Below, piece after piece: positions 36,709-46,730 of a stretch of DNA of 64,000 nt. The number at the start of each line of letters is the position of its first letter. The stretch's first letter is position 1. The DNA lies in the NCBI GenBank assembly GCA_963965975.1, contig OZ014422.1:6675701-6739700 (forward strand). The letters run 5' to 3'. A program made the translations under genes and the position numbers. The notes under the pieces are model-generated. The model was given only the letters and a program-made list of their open reading frames with translations. It was not told where the DNA came from and did no database searches. The stretch comes from Xestospongia bergquistia (taxonomy: Eukaryota > Porifera > Demospongiae > Haplosclerida > Petrosiidae).

Positions 36709-39700
36709 TTACATCTTGTTGGCAGGTATTATTTTTGGTCTAAGTAAATGCCAGCAATAAATCCATTCTCCTGGATTGTCTAGAATTCTTTGCCAGTGAG
36801 TGATTTCATTGCCTGTTGAATCCATCCAGTCATGTAACCAATCGGTTTTACGCTGTAGTAGTTGCTTTGGTGAAGGTTTTGCAGATTTGCTTCGTTGTTT
36901 TCGATTCAAAACAGGAGAGAGCCCAGGTGATAAACTAGATTCTTTATAGCCAGGAAGTGTAAAAATCGGCACAGAACGTCTAGAGAGAGCTGGGGAAGAA
37001 ACAGGAGATGGTTCACAGCCACCAAACGAGGCAGATCTGATGTGACATGAAACTGGAGATGACCTCAATAGGTCATGATCAAAAGTGATAATATCTACTG
37101 TTGAACGAGTACCACTAAAATCTAAAGTAGGAAAAAGGATTATAGTTACTTGTCCTGTGGGCTATAATATAATTAGAATTCATACTAACTTACCATCTTC
37201 TGCAAGATGAAACTGGAGCATCGGAGCGGCTGTATCATGTTCTGGACTCACTTGATTATAAGGAGAATCAATTAAACCAGGGGAGGAGCTTCGAGAATTG
37301 GGTTGGGATGATGCTGATAAAAAGGGTAGGGCTTGGCCATTCAGTCTTTTCTGTTGAGTTTCAGCAGCCGAAGCAGCTTTCTGTGGTATAGACAATCTGA
37401 CTCCACCCACTAATGTATTACTGAACATATGATGGTCATAGAGAAGGACTTCTAGTCCTCCTTGAATCAAATCAAAGAGATCAACTCCAGCATAAATAAA
37501 TTCTTGAGACCATGTTGGGTAAGCACTCTGCTTATGAGAAGTATGTTGTGTTGTAGTTTTATTTGGATCAGGTAAGAGTCCACTAAAGAAAGCAAACAGA
37601 AATCGTTTCTAATACATGTTGTGTAAAATCATTGGAGTTCATACATACATGTTATAAAGTACACAAATATTTTCATGTCCTACATGCATATCATAAATAC
37701 TTTTAGATCATATGTGTTATAGGCTGCCTCAGTTAATACTGAGCATAACATGTAGCTAAATGAAGTTATATAAAATGTGATAATTGGCATTCATGACCGA
37801 GAACAACATGTGGGATGATAGAGGGTGATGTCATGATATAAAACAGCTGCATGAGGTATGTATTGTAAGGATACACCTCCCTCCCTACGTTGACATTTAC
37901 TATATCATTTTTATAAAGTCGTTGACAACAACATATGGTTGAATGAACAGGCAAAGGAATTTTGTAATACGATATGTACAAAGTTGAAGGTCACTACTAT
38001 CATTAAAAACATGTGATTAGCCATCATATATTTCTAGTATTATATAATAGATCATGTGATCTAGGAATGATGCATGTATCATGTTAGTAATTTGTAATAT
38101 AATCTGTACAACATACCATTGTACAAAAGAATTAAGTGCTTTCTTCGATCCTTCTTTAACAAAACCTGCTCCTTCAACCAGATGGACCTGCACAAACAAA
38201 ACATAGGTTGTATAAACAAGTAGATTACACAGACCATTACGCATATCCTGAATTAAAAATATTTGTACTGGTGTACTCTCTTAATAAGAATTTGGTGACA
38301 GTGACCATTATTTACTATACTATATTCTGTATGATTTCAGTTGATATACTGATAGACACCATCCTGTTACTTCAATAGAAGTGATCAGTATTGTTGTCTA
38401 CATTAATAAAGACTTCCATAGGGCTCAGTTGTATGCATTATTAGATTCTCAAATATTGCACTAACTATGTTATTGAATGATACAAAGGCTTTTTCAATAT
38501 AATAAACATTCTTGTTATAAGAATAGAAATGCCATCTTTGTTTTTCAATAAATATAGGACTTTACTACACATTCATGTCACATCCACATACCTGTAATTG
38601 TCCTCCCATAATCCCGCAATCAACTGTAATATTTGATTTTTCTCTAAGACTCTCACTAGCTCCTGTAGTATTATACTTCAGACCTAGTAATATTTCACCA
38701 GCAAATGGCCACCCATCTGAATGTGAACACTATATAAATTAGAAATAAATTGCTAACTATTACAACAAACTAAAGATTAGCTTACCATAAGGTTAACAAT
38801 AATATCAAGTGGACAGTCATCATAGTCTGAATATCCAGTCAAAAATGGAATGGGTGCAGTTGAATTTCTAGGAGGTTGCAAATTAGCTGTTAGTGTTAAT
38901 GACTTGCTTCCTCGCAAAAGGGGGATTTCCTTTAAGTAATCTGTAAGAGAGTTCAGAACTTGTAAGTGTCTGTCATGTGAACTAGAACTCTAACATAATA
39001 ACGAAAGTCATCTTATCCTTCTAAGTTTATGTAAGTTTATCAGGACAATGGTAACTTATAGCAAGAGTAGCTGTTACTTTACCTCATCATACAAAGTTTA
39101 ATAATTTATTTTATTAACATAATGACATCACTGTCATTTCCTGAGTATTTCCTTATCCTTAAAGGATATTTCTAAGAATAAACTAGTCTATAGGATCCAC
39201 TAAGTAACAGCATCAGGAAAATTTAACAGATAGTAACAGATTTCTGTCTTCCTTTTGCAGAAAAAACAGAATTTTGTCTTTGAGTAGGAGGTACAACCAC
39301 AAACACATGAACAGTTACCTTATACAAATACTCACTCCCAAATATTTAATTACAAATAAACCAGAGACATACCTCCTAAAGTGATGTCTGTCTTGATACC
39401 AGAGTCACAATCACCTTCAATAGTGAATGTGACATGATCTTCATCATCAACATCATCATCTATACTATATGTAGGCTGCCGTGCTTTTATGACAACACTC
39501 TTTATTGCCAATCCAGAGTCACTGAAGTCTAGTCGCCAGCTAATAGATGATGGCGTTACAAAGACATCATCATCATCATCATCAACTAGTGATTTCTTTT
39601 TGTCATCCATATCTTCTTTCTCTTTTCCATTTTCCTCATAAGTGAGATAAGCCTAAAAAATAAAACATTAGTAACAACATATCAGACTTCGGTCAGTGTT

Positions 39701-41581
39701 TACATTTACACAATATATCAAATTAAAATGCATGATATCATTAGAAGCTATGGGAATACTACACCTAAACCACATCACAAATCAACTAACTCTTATAACA
39801 TATGTTATATAGCTATAGTCGATGTGTAGGAGGTATTCATTATTAACATGACTAGGATTGTTGACTAACTTACCAAATTGTTATCCTCAATGACTCGCTG
39901 GATGCTTGTAATACTAAATGCTCCATTCTCTAATCCATCAATTCTTGATAATTGGGGACATACAGTGTTGTCCCAATGGAGATAGTAACAGTTTGAAAAT
40001 GTACAATAACGCAGTCGAAATCTAAAGACAAATACACCATCAAATCATTAATAATTGTAGACATTATTAATCAAAGGTTAAAGGATATTAGGAAATCCTG
40101 TAATAGGGATTAACAGTGATGTTTATTATGATTCATAGAGAACTAACAATATGTGATCATCAAATCATATACCTACTACCTAATCAAATTTAATGCATTA
40201 TTTTCTCCCTGTTCATGAGATATGGAGAGAGTGATTGATAAAAATACATTCTATAACTTAGATCATAAGGAAATTCTTGTTTGTGTGCTGTAAGATGAGA
40301 CTAACATTCAATCACCTATCACTAGGGAAATATGTGTTGTCATGCTTATGTCACTAAAGGAAGTAATAAATAGCTATGGGAGAATTCCTAGAAAATATAA
40401 GATATATCATTGCTGTGTTAATATTAGAGCACAGTGCGTTCAGATAGTAAATAAAACAATTGTTTACATGATTACATCAACTTGATGTAATGCTTCCCAC
40501 TTCTAATACTGACACTAATGGAGGACAAGCCTGGTACAGAACTAGTAAGTAGCATTAAGTGTTAATAACAACTTGTATTGAGACAACATACAATGTATGA
40601 CAATAACACTACAAATAGGATATGTGAAAGCATGTGACATCAGGTGATGATGACCATTGCGTACTCACACAGACTAATAACTAAGGTTTCTTTACCAACT
40701 GTTACAGGTGGACTTAACATAGTCAATATTTACTATAATGATCTGTGGTGTCTAAAGATATAATTCCATATCTTGAGCTGATATATGGAAACAGGATAAC
40801 AATATTTCCTATTAAGTAGCTTAATATGGTAATGATAATGACTTAACAAGGTAAGACTGCCAGGTGACTATATATCATTAATAATAACAATTGTTTTTCA
40901 ATTGCTAATGGTAGCTGTTAATAATACATTTGCAAAAAATTCATTACTTGTTTGACAAAGGCAGAGAGGTTTATAAAGTGTGTTAATATGTGAAAATAAT
41001 TATTATAATAATGTTAACAAGAAACATTGCAAAATTAATACTAATAACAAATTCTTTTGATACACTGCTCAAAAAAGATATATTCATATTAACATATACT
41101 ACACAACTATCTAAACAGTTAGGCTATAGTTATTATTACTCATCAAATTAAATATGGATCATTAACAATTAGTCTACAGACCAGCTCAAACATAACAAAA
41201 TGCTGTCTATAATAACAGCTAATTCAGAGTCTAGCACTGATGACTGCAGACTAATAGCAAATATATCATTATTGTTAGCAAAATACACACACTACTCTAT
41301 ATTCACCTTTTTAAGGAAATATCTTGTAGCGATGGCTTGAAGACATGGCCATCCATATTTTTTGGTTCAGTCTAAATGAAAAAAGAATAGAAAAGTAATT
41401 ATTTATTTAATAATGTTATTATCTAGAACTAGTCAACCACTACAAGAAAATTGTTGAATGCAATAGTAATATTTTCTCCTTTTTACCTTATTACAAACAT
41501 ACTAAATCTGAATATTACAAAATCATACATATTATAATTTTAAGAGTACATACGACCATTATAGTAACGTACCATTTCCAT
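36709..41581 (-). CDS. PAW domain fused to a synaptotagmin-like C2 domain
   Basis: Nine exons (41573-41581, 41307-41371, 39874-40021, 39373-39652, 38786-38940, 38592-38729, 38117-38187, 37194-37582, 36709-37121) sum to an intact 555-residue frame. Residues about 25-235 resemble the C-terminal PAW (mannose-binding) domain of peptide N-glycanase: FRLRYCTFSNCYYL, SIQRVIEDNNLAYLTYE, ISWRLDFSDSGLAIKSVVIK and a closing CPLDIIVNL; an acidic DDDDDD loop interrupts it. From about 265 follows a C2 domain like the second one of synaptotagmin-like proteins: QLQVHLVEGAGFV, SFVQCGLLPDPNK, YPTWSQEFIYAGVDLFDLIQ, GGVRLSIP and DWMDSTGNEITHWQRILDNP, the last two separated by a Ser/Pro-rich insertion of roughly 170 residues. 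No transglutaminase core or Slp Rab-binding helix is present. Role unknown; glycan binding plus membrane or phosphoinositide contact is inference. Confidence 0.75.
40022..41306 (-). other. Large intron of PAW-C2 gene
   Basis: 1285-base intron between exons 2 and 3, among the longest in the window. AT-rich, with no reading frame, repeat array or RNA gene I can recognise. It could hold enhancer elements or old transposon sequence. Confidence 0.5.
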
Positions 41582-41973
41582 AGTAAAGTATCGGAGACGC
41601 TCTTCTATCGAGATAAGTGCTCGGAGTTAATATCTTGTAAATGTGGTTTCTAACAATTACCACGTTGTACTTTTATAACAAGGGTCGATAAAATTAATGA
41701 TATTCACGATTTAATTACCTCATTAATTACACATCTATACATAGCTTCCAAATATGGTCCTTCTGTATATGTATTGTATTAGAGATTTAGGCAAAACTAC
41801 AAACCACAAGATGATGATAAGGTGACAATACCAATAATTGACACGAGAACTCAAAATACCAATGATGTTGCTATGAGTATTTACAATAAATATTTTAAAA
41901 TCATTAACCACACCTTAACCACACCCAACAAGCGTGGTTTCTCTTTCCTTTTTTTTGTTGCTTACACTAAGTA
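41582..41973. promoter_or_regulatory. Divergent promoter of PAW-C2 and SEC11 genes
   Basis: 392-base gap between divergent ATGs. Near 41905-41945 it holds CACACCTTAACCACACCCAA followed by CAAGCGTGG, CACCC-type boxes like those near other starts in this window. No coding signal. Confidence 0.45.
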
Positions 41974-42800
41974 ATGGATATCATTAATAAATTATGGGTT
42001 CAAGTGTTTGGTGAGAGCTCAAAAGCTGATAAGAGACAGGTTTGATAATATAAGTGTATGACTTGTACAAGAAGTAAAATACAACATTGATATTTTTATC
42101 TTTGTTACTTTTGTATATCCTAGCAATTCTACCAATGGCTCAGTCTGGGTATGATTGTCTCCTCGGCTCTTATGATTTGGAAAGGATTGATGGTTGTCAC
42201 TGGTAGCGAGAGTCCTATTGTGGTTGTGCTAAGGTACATACTGATTACATCACTAACTCTCATTGTATCTCCTTTTAGTGGTAGTATGGAACCAGCCTTT
42301 TATCGTGGTGATCTTTTATTTCTTACTAATAATCAAGAAGATCCTATTAGGACTGGGGAGATAGTCGTATTTAAAGTTAAAGACAGAGACATACCCATTG
42401 TCCACCGTGTCATTAAAGTACATGAAGAGTAAGTTAAGAATTAGTTTGTTTTTTGATGATGGTGTTTCTCTCTTTAGTGAAAAGGGTAACGTCAAACTGT
42501 TAACTAAAGGAGATAACAATGCTGTTGATGATAGAGGACTTTATGCTAGAGGACAACTTTGGGTCAGTAGAGATGAAGTGATCGGAAGAGCTAGAGGGTA
42601 AGTATTGTTTTCTTAATTGTATTTAAATTATCCTTAATATTATAGATTTCTACCTTATGTTGGTATGGTGACCATCATAATGAATGACTACCCTATGTTA
42701 AAGGTATAATGACTACTTGAATTATAATATTTTCTTTTTTTCTTTACAGTATGTTTTGCTTGGTGGTCTGGGTATCTTTGTGTTACTACACAGGGAATAG
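41974..42800 (+). CDS. SEC11: Signal peptidase complex catalytic subunit SEC11
   Basis: ER membrane serine protease that removes signal peptides. Six exons (41974-42039, 42124-42233, 42279-42428, 42478-42597, 42646-42703, 42750-42800) give 184 residues, close to SEC11A/C. Seen: N-terminal membrane segment ([20 protein letters not shown]), the nucleophile in [14 protein letters not shown], the conserved histidine in VHRVIKVHE, and the aspartate region [17 protein letters not shown], then [16 protein letters not shown] and a C-terminal hydrophobic segment [14 protein letters not shown]. The last exon and 3' flank were partly copied downstream (see 44690-44770). Whether it is the A or C paralog cannot be told. 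Confidence 0.93.
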
Positions 42801-42868
42801 TTTATTAACTAGTTTATTAATAGTCAATTGTATTCATTAAACATTTTGAAAGTTAATAATCACACCCG

Positions 42869-44357
42869 ATGGCTAGTGGTAAGGAAAGAGAACCAGATGG
42901 CTTCCCTAGTAGAACCAATAGCGAGGACATAAAATGTGCTGTCTGTCATGATATCTACAAGGATCCTCATCTTTTGCCATGTTTTCATAGCTTCTGTAAA
43001 ACTTGTTTAGACAAGTTAAAGAAGCTAGGTCACAATTCCTTTCACACCCGTACATCTGTAGTGATTAAATGCCCAACTTGTAAGAAAGAGCACTCATTGT
43101 CAGATAAGGGTCTTTTACAAAATGCCTTCCTAGCTAGTAAAGTAGAAGATCTTGTCAGAGCTGATGCAGGTCCATCTAAGAGCTGTGAGCAATGTAATTC
43201 ATCAGAAGTTGTGATCTTTTGTTCACAATGTGACAACTTCTTGTGTAGCAAATGTCTTGATGCTCACAAAAGAATGGCTGTATTTCGTGAGCACCGTAAC
43301 TCACTGTTGCCACCTACCCAAGCCAAAAAAACTAAACTGAGAGAGTACCAATGTTCTGAACATACTAAGGAAATCCTCCGAGTTTATTGCAAGCGTTGCG
43401 ATGAAGTGATATGTCGAGATTGTGCTTTATTTTCTCATCGAAATCATGATTTAAAGCCAGCAGAAAAAGCTGCTGTAGATATAAAACAAGAATTGTCCTC
43501 TTGTAGAATCTCTTTAAATGATAGAAAAAAAAACTTTTGATAGTCATATTAAAACAATAGCAAAAGTTGAAGAACACATTACCACATACCCTGACCAGCT
43601 TAAAGCATCTATTGTCTCCACATTTGATGAACTAAAGACTGCTTTAGAAAAACGTAAGCAAGTTTTATTGAAGGAAGTTGATGTCAAATATGATTCATTC
43701 TCAAAAAAGCTGCAGGCAGAGAAAAAATCTTTGGAGATGACAATGTCTAGCCTTCAAGCTGGAATTAGATTTGCTGATCAACTTGAGGAAGATGAAAATT
43801 TGATAGAAGTTGCTTTTCTAGGTATACAGGCAATCCCATTTTTGGATGATCTTAAAAGTGCTTCATGGGATCCCAAGACAGTGAAAGAGCTGGGTCCTAT
43901 AGTTTACTTGAAGCAAGATCCAAAACAGTCAACTCCATCAGATGGTTTACAATTTATTCATAGTATTGGGCATATGGCAAATGCAAGTCAGGACCTTAAT
44001 CGAGACTTTGACTTGATACCAGAAGGTTATTCTTCATCTAGTCGTTGTGCTGAACACTACTTTCTAACGTACAACAAACATACATATCAAGAGAATGGTA
44101 TGTTCACAGTGCTGGCAAGATATTATTTTGATCTTCTCTGCCCCCCAGTAACAATATCTGTTCAAATAACATTAAACAATGCTGACGATATTCCTAGCAC
44201 TGTGTTACATGACAATGAGCAATGGAAGATAACATTTCATACTCCTAAACCTGGGAAATATAACGTGAAAGCTGAACTCAAAATTGGAAAGGGAATCCTA
44301 AAAGAAAAGATATTCACAATTGAACTACACCCTCGCTCTCGTAAAGCATATATGTAG
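42869..44357 (+). CDS. TRIM protein copy 1 (RING, two B-boxes, coiled coil, filamin-like); frameshifted
   Basis: Intronless TRIM45-like gene starting 68 bases after SEC11. RING: CAVCHDIYKDPHLLPC, FHSFCKTCL and CPTCKKEHSL. B-box 1: CEQCNSSEVVIFCSQCDNFL. B-box 2: CSEHTKEILRVYCKRCDEVI with CRDC. A coiled coil follows, then a C-terminal filamin-like Ig fold (ITFHTPKPGKYNVKAELKIG). Likely E3 ubiquitin ligase. The frame breaks at 43525-43533 in a run of nine A: upstream frame stops at 43540, while the downstream frame 43518-44357 continues the homology to copy 3. Eight A would restore one frame, so this is a one-base length difference: a sequencing or assembly error, an allele, or a real inactivating change. 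As written the protein ends just after B-box 2. Confidence 0.85.
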
Positions 44358-44791
44358 ACAAACTGATTATAGCCTTATTGTTTTATTTAGTAATTATTAA
44401 TCATTAAAAATACTTTTGGTTTTCAACCACATGTACAATGATACTGTAATAGCCCAGTTCTTTCAAAAAAAACTTTAGATTTCTTTCCAAATTAAAGCTA
44501 AATGTTGTTTAAAAGTGTGCACAAGTGGCAGGAAAGTATTTGTTCAGGTAGTATCCATGCATAGAATTTGAGAAAAAGATACTAACTAGTGAGAATAAAA
44601 TGAAATTATTAACATCATGGCTACAAAATGACAGTCATTTCCATAGTACTTTAGCAATCAATCAAACAGTATCATGTTTACCTTTTTGTCTGGGTATCTG
44701 TGTTACTACACAGGGAATAGTTTATAAACTAGGTTATTAATAGTCAATTTTATTCATTTTATAATTTATTATATGAACTCCCATCAAAAAT
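44358..44791. other. Spacer between TRIM copies 1 and 2
   Basis: 434 bases containing the first copy's 3' UTR and, at about 44690-44770, a duplicated fragment of the SEC11 last exon and 3' flank. No intact gene. Confidence 0.6.
44690..44770 (+). pseudogene. SEC11 terminal-exon fragment upstream of TRIM copy 2
   Basis: GTCTGGGTATCTGTGTTACT and the following ACACAGGGAATAGTTTA, then TTATTAATAGTCAATTTTATTCATT, closely match 42768-42838, the end of SEC11 and its 3' flank. It carries a small deletion (TCTTTGTG to TCTGTG). It lies at the same relative place upstream of TRIM copy 2 as the real exon does upstream of copy 1, so the duplicated unit began inside SEC11. Confidence 0.85.
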
Positions 44792-46557
44792 ATGGCTACT
44801 TGTTTGCACAGAGAAACAGATGGCTTCAGTGTAAGTCACAAATTTTCTCACAAAGAGGATATAAAATGTGCTGTCTGTCTTGAAGTCTATAAAGATCCTC
44901 ACCTGTTACCATGTCTTCATAGCTTTTGTAAGACTTGTCTAGTTAAGTTGAGTGCCTCTTCACATCGTAAGATAAAATGTCCAACTTGTCGTAAAGAACA
45001 CTCTTTGTCTCATTGTGGTGTGGATGGCCTTTTACCCAATACCTATTTATCTAACAAAGTGGAAGAGTTTGGTGGATTTGGGGTAGGTCCATCGAGGAGT
45101 TGTGGGCAGTGTAATTCATTAAATGTTGTGATCTTTTGTTCACAATGTAATTACATCTTGTGTGGTCAATGTCATGAAGTTCATAAAAGAATGGCTGTAT
45201 TTAGTGAGCACCGTGACTCACTATTGCCACTTAGTCAACTGAAGAAGAAGCTGAAATATAAATGTTTCCGACATCCCAAAGAATTCAATGAAGTTTATTG
45301 TGTTAATTGTGAGATAGTCGTACTTTGTATTCTCATCAAAACCATCGATTTAAACCAGCAGAAAAAGCTGCAACTGAGATAAAGAAAAAATTATCCTCAA
45401 GCCGTAAAAAATTAGAGGCCAGGTTGAAAACCTTCCAATGTCACGCAGAAACAATAGCTAAAGTTGAGCAACATGTCACCACTTACCCTAACCAGCTTAA
45501 AGCATCAATTACATCTACATTTGATGAACTTATCAAAGCTTTACATCAACGTAAACAAACTTTATTGAATGAAGTTGATGCCAAATACAACTCCTTTTCA
45601 AAAGTGCTACGGGCAGAGAAGAATACAGTAGAAATGACTTTATGTAGTCTACAAGCTGGAATAAAATTTGCTAATCAACTAAAAGAAGATAAAACTAATC
45701 TGGAAGTTGCTGTTCTTGGCACACAAGCAATCAAGTCAATGAAGGAACTTCATTCTGTCTCTTGGGATTCCAAGGCTGTTGATGGATTAGGTCCACTAGT
45801 TTACCTCAGACAAGAGAAAAAAAACCCTCCACCAAAGGATAATTTGCAACTCATTAACAGCATAGGACATGTGCTAAATGTGGATGCAGACCTTACATTG
45901 AGAGCAGAAGGCTATTCTTCAGCAGCTTCACTCAATACACAGTCTGAACATAGCTCTTCCTCAAAGATAACCAGGTGTTTAAGCTTTAAAAAAAATGGTA
46001 TGTATTCTGTGACAGCAAAATATTTAGATATCGTGTTTCCAGCAGTAACAATGTCAGCCAAAGTTTCACTAGTTGGTACTGGTATAATTCCTAGTAAGAT
46101 TTCAAAATATGATGATAAATGGGAGATAACATTTCATACTCCAAATGCTGGTAAATATGAAGTGAAAGTACAACTTAAAAGGGGAAAGGAAACAATAGAC
46201 AAGATGATCACAATTGATCTAAAACAGAAGCATCGACCTGTACACACTTACAATGAGTACGATGATCAATATGATGACTATCGTTACTGTGATGATTATC
46301 ACGACTATGATGAATATAGTGACGATGATGAATTTGGTAATAGTGAAGAGTATGAAGACTATTATGGCTATACCTATGTTGACTATAGTGACTATGATGA
46401 CTATAATGATTATGTTGACTATGATGACTATCCTGATTATCACGACTATGATGAATTTTGTCATGACTCGTGTTTCTTTGGATTTTGTTGTTATAGCTCA
46501 TATAACTTGTGTCGCTATAGCTTGTATGATCCCTATGATGATTATTACAATGACTAA
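44792..46557 (+). CDS. TRIM protein copy 2 with B-box 2 deletion and Asp/Tyr-rich tail
   Basis: Intronless. RING (CAVCLEVYKDPHLLPC, CPTCRKEHSL) and B-box 1 (CGQCNSLNVVIFCSQCNYIL) are intact. In B-box 2 the DNA lacks 13 bases present in copy 3 (between GTCGTA and CTTTGTATTC, about 45327-45330). This removes the CRDC zinc ligands and shifts the frame: the first frame ends at 45382, and the rest continues from about 45325 to 46557 in another. The second part has the coiled coil and a filamin-like fold (ITFHTPNAGKYEVKVQLKRG). It then has a tail of about 105 residues dominated by repeated Asp and Tyr (YDDYRYCDDYHDYDEYSDDD and similar), absent from copies 1 and 3. As written the product is a short RING plus B-box 1 protein. 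Pseudogene, error or divergent truncated gene cannot be decided here. Confidence 0.8.
46240..46550 (+). repeat. GAYGAYTAT-rich coding repeat (Asp/Tyr tail)
   Basis: Degenerate 6-9-base repeat of GATGACTAT-type units making the acidic tyrosine tail of TRIM copy 2. Because the array is almost only A, T, G and C in the TATGATGACTA order, all other frames and the opposite strand are also open, giving several spurious frames here. Confidence 0.8.
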
Positions 46558-46730
46558 ACAAATATATATTACATAGAAAAGAGATTATATTGTTCTCAAC
46601 AAACCATTAATAGCTTATGTATACACTATCTTTTACTTATTTGGAAATCTATTACTATGCACAAAACTTAGTTTCACTATATAGTTGTTTACATATTTTT
46701 GAACACACCCAACTGCTTACCTAGCAAGAC

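Noticed and set aside
46208..46576. Several overlapping open frames on both strands (His/Ser-, Ile/Val- and Met/Thr-rich)
   Set aside because: By-products of the GATGACTAT repeat that codes for the Asp/Tyr tail.
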